From Geosiphon pyriformis (Eukaryota > Glomeromycota > Glomeromycetes > Archaeosporales > Geosiphonaceae), in NCBI GenBank assembly GCA_016748015.1, contig JAAOMT010000721.1, positions 50,634 through 99,581 of the forward strand: a stretch of DNA of 48,948 nucleotides. Direction: 5' to 3'. The position numbers and the translations under genes are program-made. Shown in pieces: positions 1 through 10,285 of this stretch (positions within the stretch are counted from its first letter, which is position 1; each line of letters starts with the position of its first letter). The notes below the pieces were generated by a model. That model worked only from the letters and a program-made list of their open reading frames with translations, made no database searches and was not told the DNA's origin.

Positions 1-428
1 TTTTGGTCTTTATGGAGAAAGTTGAGCTAAGCTACTAGTATTTTTTACTTTGATAGCTAAAGCTTGTTAATTTGAAACTGAGAGTGCGAGAGGTCTTCTT
101 TTTATAATAAATTTTCTCAAATTTTGGTTACAGTACAGAAAACTTTAAGCAATCGCTAACGATGAAGTTAATTTGAAGGAAGCAGTGAAAGGCTCAAAGT
201 TATCATCAATGATTGAATAAAAATAGCCAAATTTCGATATATGATTGTCAGCAAATTTTCTTTTATTGATGATCTGGTAAAAAAATCAACGCAAAACCGC
301 ATTAAATCATACAATCATACTATGTATGCAATGAACTTTTCTATAAAATCGAGTAATTTGAAATTACCTGAACGATATCAAGACTATACTAACCCTGATC
401 AAGAATGAGGTTATAGAGCCTTATTTTT
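1..428 (-). repeat. Dispersed inverted repeat, left arm
   Basis: The reverse complement of this stretch matches 45780-46097 over almost its whole length at roughly 85% identity by eye. The left arm carries about 100 extra bases around 275-395. Landmarks shared in inverted orientation include the run near 90-105 ending in gaggtcttc and the run near 405-428 reading gttatagagcctt. It may continue left of the window. No reading frame is preferentially conserved between the arms, so I treat it as a non-coding repeat. Confidence 0.85.
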
Positions 429-2373
429 TTCGAAAATCACATTCGCTTTCACTTTTTTTTCCAAACCTTTATCACAGAGAAGGTAGAAATTTTCATATAC
501 ATGTACTTTATATTATGGCAAATATCGGAAAATATAGAGATTTCATAGTTGAATGTACCCGTCAATGACGACCCATTTGAGATCACTCGTGGTACCATTT
601 CGATCTTCCGCTGATTTTACTACTTTTGCTAAGGATACAGAGAAATTTTTTTCTCACGCCTACGAGACTTCAATCAGTTCATTCACGATGTGGACTAATT
701 AGTATCAAGAAATTTTATGCCATTTAATTTTAAAATAAGCTAAACATATATAACGTTTAAACTGTGGATGATAATGCTCCAACATCCAATATTATTCAAG
801 ATAAAATAATATATAAAGTGGCTATAATACTTATGACTTATTTGAAATAGATTTTATTAATCAATCGATTAAATAAACTATAATATTAATGAAATTTCTT
901 AAAAACATATCAAAAATCTCATCAATTGTACAAAATTGATTAATCAATTTATAGAAATATTCAAACAAGCCAAAAAGCTGTTTTTAGAGGTTGATACTAA
1001 AAAAAGAAATATGGTCACTAATTATTATTTTATTAGAATTAATTCTCAAAATTTTTTATTTGTCATAACCAGTATTATTTAATTGCTTGGTTACTTTTCT
1101 AATTAATTGCTTGTTAGCTAATTAATATTATCTTATAATTAAGCATTCTTTCAATTCATTGGCTTTTTGGTCAATTATTTTTCGGATTAATCTTTTCGTT
1201 AATTAATTAATATTAACATTCTAGTTAATTATTTTCAGTTAATCATTTTTAGTTGATTTTTTTTCAGTTAATATATCTTCATAAATTACAACTGATTATT
1301 ATTTATGTATACAGTTTTTTGGCTATTAACACAATTTAAAAATTTAATTAATGCCAATTATTAATATCTTACTCTATCTATTTTTGGACCTATTTATTTT
1401 TGTTCTTAATTAAATCTCTACCAGTTTATTTAAATAAAATTTCCATTTTGTAATACAAATAACCAAAAATAAAAGACTATGAAAAAAAATACAACTACAC
1501 ATTTTAAAAGTTAAAAATTTCTAAAATATAAAAATACATTATCAATCAAATTGTAAGTAATAATATTTAAATTTTATAATTTTAAAAATTTATTTGGAAA
1601 AAATTTAGGATCTTTGAAAAAATTAAATATCATTTTAAAAAAAACTATTTATATATTTTATATTATTAATAACACTATTTATCAAATGAAAATAATTTGA
1701 TAATAATTTTTTTATACAAAATCTTTTGAATTTATGCTTTAATTCATATTTAATAATAAATAAAAAATTTAATATATTAAAATATTGACAGCTTAAATGC
1801 TAAAAAGAATATTCAACTTTTCGATCAGTTTTTTTTAATTTGTGGTTTAGCCATAAAAAAATATTTTTGACTTATAAAAAACATTCGATTAATTGTTATA
1901 TGTGTAATAACAAGCTTTCAAGAACTATAAATTTAAGAAATGATTAAAATTTTAAAAATATAAAATTCAATATTTGACTTAAATAAAAGTAAAGAAATTA
2001 ATCAAAAAATTACAAATAGGCTTAATAATTTAAAGTTGGATAATAATTTAATAAATTTTAAAATTGAGCAAATCATATTTTAAAAAACAAATTTAAATAA
2101 GAAAAAAAGTTTTTTCTATAAGTTAGTAATTAACAAAATTACAAGAATAATTGATTTAATTTTACAATTTTTTGGTTATAATTTTTCTGCTTTTGAGTAC
2201 AGGTTTGAAAAAATTAAAAGCCAGGGGAATGATCAAATTAATGGTAATTTCTATAATAACCATGGTAAGCTAAAAATAAACGGAGAATAACAATTAAAGA
2301 TAATAAACTATTATTCCTAATATAAATGTTAAATAGAAAGATTAATTATATGTTTTTTTGTCAGATTCACGAT
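429..2373. other. Gene-free AT-rich stretch
   Basis: No credible gene is seen. From about 780 the sequence is nearly all A and T. Between about 1080 and 1290 short units resembling ttaattaatt and ttcagttaatc recur imperfectly, giving a decayed minisatellite look. The part at 530-710 is less AT-rich but has no long frame. Confidence 0.6.
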
Positions 2374-2454
2374 TGCTTACAAACGAAACTGAATACGAAA
2401 AAATAAAGATATTCCAAGACCTCGCTATTAAAAAATTGTACCCAGCCAAAAGTA
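2374..2454. repeat. Left terminal inverted repeat of Tc1-like element
   Basis: It pairs with the reverse complement of 3525-3606. The best matched core is around 2430-2454 (attgtacccagccaaaag here, against attgtacacagccaaaag in the partner). The outer half is more diverged. Tc1 elements normally insert at TA. The right flank reads TA but the left flank reads CA, so the target duplication is eroded or the end is one or two bases off. Confidence 0.75.
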
Positions 2455-3524
2455 TTTTCACTATTTTTAAATAAATAATAATAATAAAATTCAAATTTTA
2501 TTGAGTTCAGCGTATTGGGTCTGATTTGGGAAACAATGTCTAAAGACAAATTTCTTCTTAAGCAAATGTTGGAAGTTTTTAAAAAAGACACATATTAAAT
2601 ATTACCAGACCCAGACTAACAATCTCTATTCCCACCTTTTGCTTCTATCACCCTAACCCTTTTTAGCATTAAGTCAATTACCTTTCTATTCCAGGCAATT
2701 TGTAGCTTTTCACATACTTATATTTAATTAATTCCATAAATGCTCGATTGGGTTTAAGTCAGGAAATTGAGATGGCCAATCGAAACTAATTTCTTGCTTT
2801 TTCGGAAGTGAGTTTCAAATCATTATCTTGTTGAGAAATTTTTTTGCAGTTATCCAGCATTGTCTTCAAAAGTAAACCTAATAGATTTTTATCCAATATA
2901 TCGACGTATCCATTTTGCCGTCAATTTTTTGGAGCTCACTAACTCATGCAACCCCAAACCATAATTGAGCAACCACCAAATTACAGTTGGCGTAATATGA
3001 CGATCTTTTAATGACTCACCGGGCATCTTCCAAACTGGATTACTTATTGCTAATAATCAACTGTAAAATTTCGATATTCTTTTGCCCAAGCGGAGTCGAC
3101 GTTTTTTGCGCATAGGTGTAAGAAGTGCTTTTTTGAGCTTAATTTTGAGCTATAATCCATGCCCCCAGAGTATACGCCGTATACTTTCCACTGATAGATG
3201 GACACCTGAGTCAATTTGGATTTGGTGTTGGACTTCAACGGCAGTTGAACATTTTCCAAATGTTTTTAATCGGATGGCATTTCGTTCATAACAACCCGAA
3301 AGAGTGCGTGATCGACTAGCTTTTGATTTGTCATTGAAACTCACGGCTTCTTAATTTTTGTAGAAGTTTAGAACCGAAGCCAGGGCTATTTGCTCTGGTG
3401 CAACAATTTCTCGGACCTTGTATCCTTCTCGCAGTATTTAGTAGCATTTTTATTGTGAAATCCGAGGACTTGAAATAAAAAGTATTGTTTAACAATGTTG
3501 TATAAAGCAAAGAAAAAATTTATT

Positions 3525-3606
3525 TACTTTTGGCTGTGTACAATTCTTCAATAACGAGATACCCGAATCTCGGCTTTTTTTTTGTGCTCTGTTTCTTCAG
3601 TGAGCA
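3525..3606. repeat. Right terminal inverted repeat of Tc1-like element
   Basis: Inverted partner of 2374-2454. A related end is present near 20075-20155 in the second copy, where it includes a short internal palindrome of the type ggtgaa...ttcacc. Confidence 0.72.
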
Positions 3607-3730
3607 ACTGTATATTGAATCCACAGGTGCGTCCTAAATTTCATGTTTGGCTTTGAAGTAAGTCAAAAATTTCCCGGTTAGAGTATTGTGCTACTCTGAA
3701 ATCTATAAAATAATTTTTAAATCAAAATAT

Positions 3731-4096
3731 TCAATTCCTATGTCTATTCCGTACTTTTTTCCATGAATTTTCAAGTTTTTCAATCTCTTCAAATGTTTTG
3801 CAATTGCCCATTTCAACTCTAAAATAAGGACCATTATGAAAAAATTGGTCTGGAACCTTGTCTATTGATTGACCTGCATTACATTTCTAAAATAGATGGG
3901 ACAACTTTATCAATTTTCTAGTGTAAAAAAATATTTCATAACCGGACAATTGTTTACTAACCTCATTCTCATCAAAATATATTTCGCTTTTTTTTACGCC
4001 TAAAAGGATAAAATGATTACAATCCCAATATTTCTCTTGATCCTCAAAAAAATTACAAGTGTCTAATGACTCAATCCAATAAACAAAACTCAAAAA
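3731..4096 (-). pseudogene. Truncated duplicate of class-3 lipase 3' end
   Basis: Two exon-like blocks on the minus strand reproduce the last part of the lipase-like gene at 8688-10285. Block 1 (4096-3962) contains EDQEKYWDCN, identical to the full gene, and ends in a GTTAGT donor. Block 2 (3886-3731) follows an ATTTTAG acceptor, has the same 156-nt length as the last exon of the full gene, and shares KVPDQFFHNGPYF with it. Homology stops abruptly at about 4096, where A/T runs begin. There is no lipase core, nucleophile region or start codon, so it is a partial duplication and not a gene. Splice sites and frame of the remaining part are intact. Confidence 0.85.
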
Positions 4097-4541
4097 AATA
4101 TTTTACTTTCAAAAACTTTATTATTTTTAATAATAAAAATAGATAAAAAATTAAAGAAATTAGTTTCAAAAGATTTAATTTCATTATAATAAATTTAAAC
4201 AAAATTAGTGATTTAATTTTAAACGAATCTTTGCAATATAATTATTCTTTTAAAGTCTTGAAAGGATGTCGATAAAATTAGTTAAAAAACTGTTTCTCTT
4301 GTTTTAGACTGTTTTGTTTGTAACTCACTCATAAATTTATTTCAACGAGGATAAGAAAGATAGGAATGGTTGAAATTATAAACATATAAAATTAGTACTG
4401 AATAGGTTAGTTGAGCTTACATAATTTAGAAACGGGAAAATCTATTGATCGGTTTTTAATCTTTGCTCTTCATCCTTATCTTGGTTCAAACTCCTCGACT
4501 AGTCAACTAGATATAGTAAGATACTAACTATGAACCCAAAT
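4097..4541. other. Gene-free spacer
   Basis: AT-rich sequence between the lipase fragment and the coding-like stretch at 4542-4829. No motif or gene is seen. Confidence 0.5.
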
Positions 4542-4829
4542 CTACGTAACCTTGGAAAACAAGATCGAGTTTTTGTATAATTGCATTACACGTATTATAA
4601 TTTTGAATAACATTCCAATTATAGTTTCAAATAATTTGAGTGACTTTTTTTTATTGCCTTGTTCTAACTTTCCGTAAAAAGTATTAAGATTTGCATAAAA
4701 TTTCAAAATTTGCAAGATTTCAAGTAAAAGCGCCACCCAATTTCTTAAAACCCATTTTTCTAGCCCTATCGAGAATTCTTCATAAGGAAAGTAAAAAACC
4801 GAAATGCTCTCATCTTGAACTCTAGATAA
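4542..4829 (-). other. Unassigned coding-like exon or gene remnant
   Basis: One minus-strand frame stays open for 96 codons and has protein-like composition: mixed charged and aromatic residues (for example ISVFYFPYEEFSIG, then EKWVLRNWVALLLE), unlike the Lys/Asn/Ile-only chance frames of the AT-rich spacers. An in-frame stop lies just upstream and no ATG lies near the upstream edge. If real, it is therefore a last exon or a decayed gene. An ATCTAG acceptor-like sequence occurs at about 4823-4828. I do not recognise the family. Confidence 0.35.
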
Positions 4830-5652
4830 TTATTCAAATAAAGGAGGAAACTTTTGATGAGTCTAAGCAATTCATTCATAAAGCTCAGAGGCAATAAAAA
4901 ATGTTTTAAATGGCTTGATGGAGAGTTACTCAAGAGTTTTTATTTTTAATACTTTTTTCTTAATTCAAATGTTTTCGACTTAATTTGATAATAGAAACTT
5001 TTTCAGGAATATAAATTCACTTCATTTTAAAAAATAACCTTTGAATTTTGAGCTTTAAAAAAGCTATATTATTAAATAGGAAAAATTTTTGCCGAGTTGA
5101 CAAAAATAAAAATTGAAAGAGACCTGCTAGTCATAAGTTTTTCTGACTTTTTAAAATTTTTTGATTAATGAATTATAAAATATTCCGCTTCTAAAGATTA
5201 AAATGTTGCCAAAAAATTAAGTATAATAACTATTTATATTTCTTGTTGTACCGTTTTAAAAATTCACAAATTCTTTCACATGGCAGATATTAGTTTAAAA
5301 TTTCACGGGCTTTCAAACATATAATTTCTTTATTTTGTTGGAGAGATGACAGATATATTCAAAAAAGAAATTAAAATGTCAAAATTTAGGTAAAAATTCA
5401 TTAAGTAAGTGATTAGGTGAAGCTTTTCAAACATTTAAATTACTCTATTTTTTCAAGGAAAAGATTGAGAATATTCATTTTATAGAAAATGAGAACTTTT
5501 GTCTCATTTAACGGAATGAATTCTCTCTCTAATGGTCAAATAGAAACCCAGAAATTAGTCTAGCTGATATTAAAAAAAAGTGAAGCATTAAGATATCTAA
5601 ATAATATTAAAAAAAAACCGCTTCAACGCGGTAAATCCAGCTATTCAAAATT
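4830..5652. other. Gene-free spacer
   Basis: AT-rich sequence with no credible gene. It includes the 3' side of the minus-strand secreted protein gene at 5653-6198. Confidence 0.5.
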
Positions 5653-6198
5653 TTATCTCCGCTTGTTTTGTTCAAAACGGGGCCAAGCACCTTTGGTAGG
5701 ACATCTTGGTTTTGGCCTCCAGACAATGTTGACACGACCTTGGTCAAGTTGAGCTAATTTTGAAAAAGCTGATCTTGTTAAATCAATATTTTGCTTATTT
5801 GGACAACCACCACATATATCAATGACTTTAACTACGATAGTTTTGACAGATTTGACATGATTTTTAATTTCGACGCATTTATAACACATTTCTAATCCGT
5901 CCATTGCCATTGCTGCAATCATGTCAGTATTTTTTGCGTTATAGACTCTTAAACCGTTACGTCCGTAGCATGCAGCGTTTTTAAGATCATTATCTTGATA
6001 AAAAGTGATTTGCGCATTGACATCGCGTTTATCAATATTGTTTAAGGTTGAGTTCGTCTCTGGAATGAAATTTCTTTCGTCCAAAAGGTTTGCAGAAGCA
6101 TAACGCCAACCATCAGGAAGTGGTTCAGGAGATGCAACGATCAACGTGAGGGAAGCAAAAAAGGCGATGAGAACAATAAAAATTGTAGAGGATTTCAT
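5653..6198 (-). CDS. Secreted double-psi beta-barrel (RlpA/expansin-like) protein
   Basis: An uninterrupted 181-residue protein. Residues 1-22 form a typical signal peptide (MKSS, then a hydrophobic run, then VAS). Residues 23-58 look like a propeptide ending in a Kex2-type KR site at 57-58. The mature part from 59 carries the marks of the six-stranded double-psi beta-barrel found in RlpA-like, barwin and expansin-like proteins: ITFYQ near 64-68, C77, a CYKC pair at 105 and 108, and VIDICGGCP at 126-133, followed by a DLTRSAFSKL helix. Six cysteines are present, compatible with three disulphides. No cellulose-binding domain follows, so it is a stand-alone barrel of the kind common among small secreted fungal proteins. 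The predicted location is extracellular or cell wall. Enzymatic activity is not implied. Confidence 0.88.
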   Translation of the reverse strand: MKSSTIFIVLIAFFASLTLIVASPEPLPDGWRYASANLLDERNFIPETNSTLNNIDKRDVNAQITFYQDNDLKNAACYGRNGLRVYNAKNTDMIAAMAMDGLEMCYKCVEIKNHVKSVKTIVVKVIDICGGCPNKQNIDLTRSAFSKLAQLDQGRVNIVWRPKPRCPTKGAWPRFEQNKRR

Positions 6199-8080
6199 TC
6201 TGTAAGAATTTTTCTTTTTTGATTTATTTTCAGTTCAACGCAGGAGAAGGTAATCTAAAATTTTTTCCAGCTAAAAGTTTTGGAATGTATAAAGAGAGAG
6301 GACAAATTTCGATTTTTTTTTTCTCGAAAATATATGTCAAAGGTTTTAAATTTTTCGAATATGGGAAATGAAAAAGGTTGCTGGTTGAAGGATGTTTTTT
6401 AGATAAAAATCTTCAAAAAAATTCACCCTTTAAATATCATGAATTTTAAAGAAATTGGGGAAAATAGTTCAACTATTTTTACTGATTTCTGATTGCTATT
6501 CCTCAGTATTTGTTGTTGAAGAAAAGACTGTAAATTTTTATGTTCTTAATGACACAACAATTTTTAAGGAGTGGTAAAAAAAAGAAAAAGAAAAAAAAAA
6601 GAGAGAGAAACGAGAGTTTGAAAGATTAAAGAAGATGAAAGGAGAAAGGGTGAGAGGGTGAGAGGGTAAGAAAACGAAAAGTTGTGAACGCGTAAAAAGC
6701 GTTATTATATGAAACATGATGACATTATTTTATTATTGTTATGCAGCTTGTCCTGTTCATCATCGTTTCTCAAATCTCAATCAATTACAGTTGATGTTCA
6801 CCACTCGGTTTTAATGCATTAAATTAATATTATTCATGAATTAATGAGTTAAATCAAAAATTTTTACATGTCACAACAGAAGAATTCTGGAATAACGGAA
6901 TCAAGTTCACTGGGGTAACATTTGATAATATTGTGCTTCGATCTGTTTCGGTCAAATCCTAAAAATTTACTGCGCAGATATTATATAAGGCAATTAATTT
7001 TGTACATTTTCTAGAATTCCTAAAAATTTAGACGTTATCGTATTGCTGATCTACGAACGCCAAAAAATAAATTGAGTTTGAGTAAGAGTTCATTATAACA
7101 ATAATCAAAGTGATTGGGCTTTAAATATAAATTAGAAAACCTAATCTGGTAAAAAAATTTTTAGGTAAATCATAATTAGGACAAATATTAACTGGGCAAA
7201 TAATAATTAATTAATTAATTAATTAATTTACGATTATGTGCAGTTAATAAACATTTCAAGCGCTACTTTTTTTTTCTTATCAAATTGAATATGCGTATTG
7301 AATGTAGTATAATAAAAAACTTTATCCTACACTATCAGATACACAATATCATGTTCCTCCTCTTTTTGACCTTATGAATCCATTAGTATTCCACAAACAT
7401 AGTTTGATACTGCCCCTAATATTTTTCATCGTTTTTCAACCTTATTAAGTTGACAAAAGAGTTTTGGATTTTCTGAAAGCAATAAGGGATATTACTAAAA
7501 ATTTTACATGTTATTTTGGAATAATTTTCCTTGTTTCGGTTTTATTTGAAAGACAATAACTATTGAAAAAATTGAGATTAACTTCTTCCAGGAATAACTT
7601 TTGAGGAGTGATTACTCAATAATTTTGATTTTTCTAACTTGATAAAGATATTAAAGCTTTAAATGGCAAAAAAAAAGTTTCGAAGAAATAAACAAGAGTA
7701 AAAATATATAATATTTATTTTTGAAAATAAAAATGTTTTCTTTACGTATATATGCTAACAATATTTTTATAGATTGTCTTGAAATAAATAAATTAAGATT
7801 TGAAAAAAAAATTTCGAATTATCTAAAAGTGAATTCTAAAAAAAAAAGAGCAAAATTTTCAATAGGATTAAGATCCGAACTATTGGATGGCCAATTTACT
7901 TTTAGAATCTTTATTTTTATTGAAACTCTCAATTGTTACTCAGAATAGATTGAATTTCTAGCAAATGTTTTTTGAAGAACTTTATTTTTAAAAGAACATG
8001 TAATTATTTATCAAAAACAAAAAAGATTGATCATATTTTCACATAAAATTTACCTCATGCAAAGTTTTTTACTTAATTTT
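6199..8080. other. Gene-free interval upstream of the beta-barrel gene
   Basis: The part next to the gene (6199-6560) should hold its promoter; I cannot assign a TATA box with confidence. A polypurine stretch lies at 6573-6685 and an ATTA tetranucleotide run at about 7204-7230. The remainder is AT-rich with no gene that I can support; the short open frame at 7721-7948 has only Lys/Ile/Phe/Asn-type composition. Confidence 0.5.
6573..6685. repeat. Polypurine tract with octamer repeat
   Basis: About 110 bases are almost entirely A and G on the plus strand. The tract contains a GAGAGAGA-like run near 6600 and tandem copies of an 8-nt unit (gtgagagg, near 6648-6668). It lies about 375-490 bp upstream of the start codon of the minus-strand secreted protein gene. 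Confidence 0.75.
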
Positions 8081-8400
8081 TTAGTCTAGGACAAAGAGGT
8101 TTTCTACCCTTATACCATTGTTACAATTGAATCTAAAAGCAGTTTCATCTTCAAACGTTATTCGTTTCAAATTATCGTTGAAATATTTGTGAGCTCATTT
8201 AAAACACCTTTGTCCTTATACATATTGTTTTAACATTAGAGTAGTTCTATTTATATTTTTCTTGTATCCAAAGATTTCTAAATACTTTAAAACAGTTAAA
8301 TGACTTATTTCAATTCCTTTGTTTAATAGTTTGGTTACAATTGTTTGTAAAGAAATAGAAAATTCTGTCTGATATATTGTCCAATTTCTATTGAATAATC
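8081..8400 (-). mobile_element. Tc1-like transposase relic, distinct family
   Basis: A single minus-strand frame reads continuously, apart from two in-frame stops, through a typical Tc1-type order. It starts with a helix-turn-helix part (LLNKGIEISHLTVLKYLE), then GYKKN, then a linker, then AHKYFNDNLKRITFEDETAF, which matches the first DDE strand with the catalytic Asp followed by E-T. Of the two stops, one sits where Tc1 proteins usually have Trp, consistent with TGG to TGA decay. The relic is cut off after the first catalytic block. Its sequence differs from the elements at 2374-3606 and 18990-20160, so it is another family. Confidence 0.65.
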
Positions 8401-8687
8401 TGATTTATTCTTCTTAAAACGGCCGTTATATTGTCTTTAACTTTTTAAAATTGTATTTAATAGTTAATAATAAAATATTTTTTTATTTCTAAAATTCTTT
8501 AAAACTATATATTTTACCTTTTCGCAAATTAAAATACATTAAAATGTGAGTTTATTATTATTAGAACTTTTCAATTTCAATATTTAAATGAATTATAATA
8601 TCTTTGCAAAGATAATTTTTTTTAAAAAATATTTCAGTTTCAAGTGCAAAAATTTAAAACTTTAAAGGTTTTGTTAAATATAAATTT
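8401..8687. other. Short AT-rich spacer
   Basis: Sequence between the transposase relic and the lipase 3' end. Nothing recognised. Confidence 0.5.
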
Positions 8688-10285
8688 CTATGTTTGATTA
8701 TTTTCATTGAATTTTCTCAATGCATCTTCAGAATTTTTAAAACCTTTAAATGATTCGCAATTACCCATTTCAACTTTAAAATAAGGACCATTATGAAAAA
8801 ATTGGTCTGGAACTTTGTCTATTAGTTGACCTGCATTACATTCCTAAATTAGATTGTACAAATTTTTTAGTCTTTTAAATATAAAATATCACATAACCGG
8901 AAAAGTGTGTACTGACCTTATTCTCATTAGAATATTTTCCAGTAATCCAATCTTGTCTTGCTCTCCCTCTTGTAAGCTCAGAATTATTACAATCCCAATA
9001 TTTCTCTTGATCCTCAGGACAATCACATGTGTTTAATGGCTCAATCCATATTTCGATACCAAAATGTTTCCACCCCCTTGCAGCCAATGGAAAATGTGGA
9101 ACATGATCGTTTCCATAGGTAATGCGGTAATGGTAGATTACACGATTCAGGCCAACACTAAATGCGTTATTTCCAATTCTCGGAGCTCCAAAAGTAACGA
9201 TATTCTGATTAATTCCGTGCAAATTAATTTCAGGCCAAAGGTTCCCGTTTGTGATAACATATCGTTCAATTGCCCACTGAAAACCAGCAATCGAAGCGTA
9301 TGCTATTATATTAAAGACAAAATTTTTATTATTGAGAGTTAAAATAGAGTTAAACTCACTTTTGATTACTAAAAGTTTAGAAATATTTAGTTAACAAACC
9401 TCCACCAAGACCATGTCCAGTAAAAATAATTTCATTAAACTTCTTTTTGGAAGGGTCATTCAAGTGCTCTCGAATAATTCTTTTTACCTCAGGGAATATT
9501 AGTTTTACCCCTTTTAAAAATTGTAAATCAACCCGTTCGTTCGCCTCGGGTATATATGGTAGCCCTTCAAATTGTGGCGACACTAATTTTGGATTTCTCG
9601 AACTCCATTTTATCTTTGTTAATTTCTTTATGCAAAAGAGAAATTTTTGATGTTATATTAATTCATTTAATTTCTTGGTGAAAAAACAAAAACAATATAG
9701 TATTCATGAAAATGAAAGATAGTTACTGGGCTAACAAATATTATTATTAAAGCAGAAAATTTCTTTTTGGAGAATTTGACATAATTTGTTTCGTAGACAT
9801 GTGCGTGCACTAAAATATTTTCTTTTTAGAAAATAGTCTTAAAATCACAATTTTTTGACTGTATAATAAAAAATACCTCTTATTTGTAAACCAGCCACTT
9901 TTGAACGAAGGTTATTTAGTCTAAAGCAGGTCACAAAATTTATCATATATATAACACTAGAAAACATTGGATAAATATCAGTTTCAAGGTCGATTGGCAC
10001 TTTATCTTGTGATTGTGAACGTCTTATAGCTTGATTACTATTTAATGAAAACTTGGTAAGATTCATCCATTCTATTATGCTAGGAAAAGTTTGGTTTATA
10101 ACTAAATCTTGGGCAAATTGAACATTTTGAATTCCTTTTGTAACTATTACATTTTCTTGGTTCCCATGCATCCAAAAATAAAACATCCATAACATTAAAA
10201 TTGCCATTCCGATTTTAGATGTGCTTTTAAGATCGAGTTTAATTACATTTCGATTTAAAAGAAATTTCATTATAATTTGTTTCAA
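8688..10285 (-). CDS. Class-3 lipase-like protein, probable pseudoenzyme
   Basis: Five-exon model on the minus strand: 10285-9877, 9809-9727, 9625-9400, 9302-8917, 8843-8688. All phases agree, giving 419 residues. Residues about 20-40 form a membrane anchor or signal segment. The C-terminal two thirds fit the fungal class-3 (Rhizomucor-type) lipase fold. A strand ALIIIFVSP occupies the place of the usual RG oxyanion segment. The nucleophile elbow reads TGHGLGGAYASIAG, with Gly (codon GGT) where the catalytic Ser belongs. YGNDHVPHFP keeps the Asp, and KHFGIEIWI keeps the His region. EDQEKYWDCN follows. Introns are 67, 101, 97 and 73 nt; the third uses a GTTTGT donor. The family hydrolyses ester lipids, but loss of Ser predicts no hydrolysis here. 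Exon 2-3 boundaries are the least certain. A truncated copy of its 3' end lies at 3731-4096. Confidence 0.82.

Larger units (their letters stand above)
2374..3606 (-). mobile_element. Tc1/mariner element, decayed, copy 1
   Basis: This is a broken Tc1/mariner DNA transposon read on the minus strand, bounded by imperfect terminal inverted repeats of about 80 bp. The minus strand still encodes recognisable transposase pieces in several frames. At about 3344-3155 there is a helix-turn-helix-like part ending VESIRRILWGHGL. At about 3150-3060 there is a stretch containing WAKEYRNFTVDYW-like sequence. At about 2793-2740 there is the intact catalytic-core motif WPSQFPDLNPIEHLW, which carries an acidic residue of the DDE triad. 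Stops and frameshifts separate the pieces, so no functional enzyme can be made. The copy at about 18990-20160 is a diverged sibling of the same family. Confidence 0.88.

Noticed and set aside
3082-3291. Plus-strand frame over the first Tc1 relic
   Set aside because: Antisense to the recognisable transposase pieces.
7721-7948. Small plus-strand protein
   Set aside because: Composition is the Lys/Ile/Phe/Asn mix expected from random AT-rich DNA and no start or splice context supports it.
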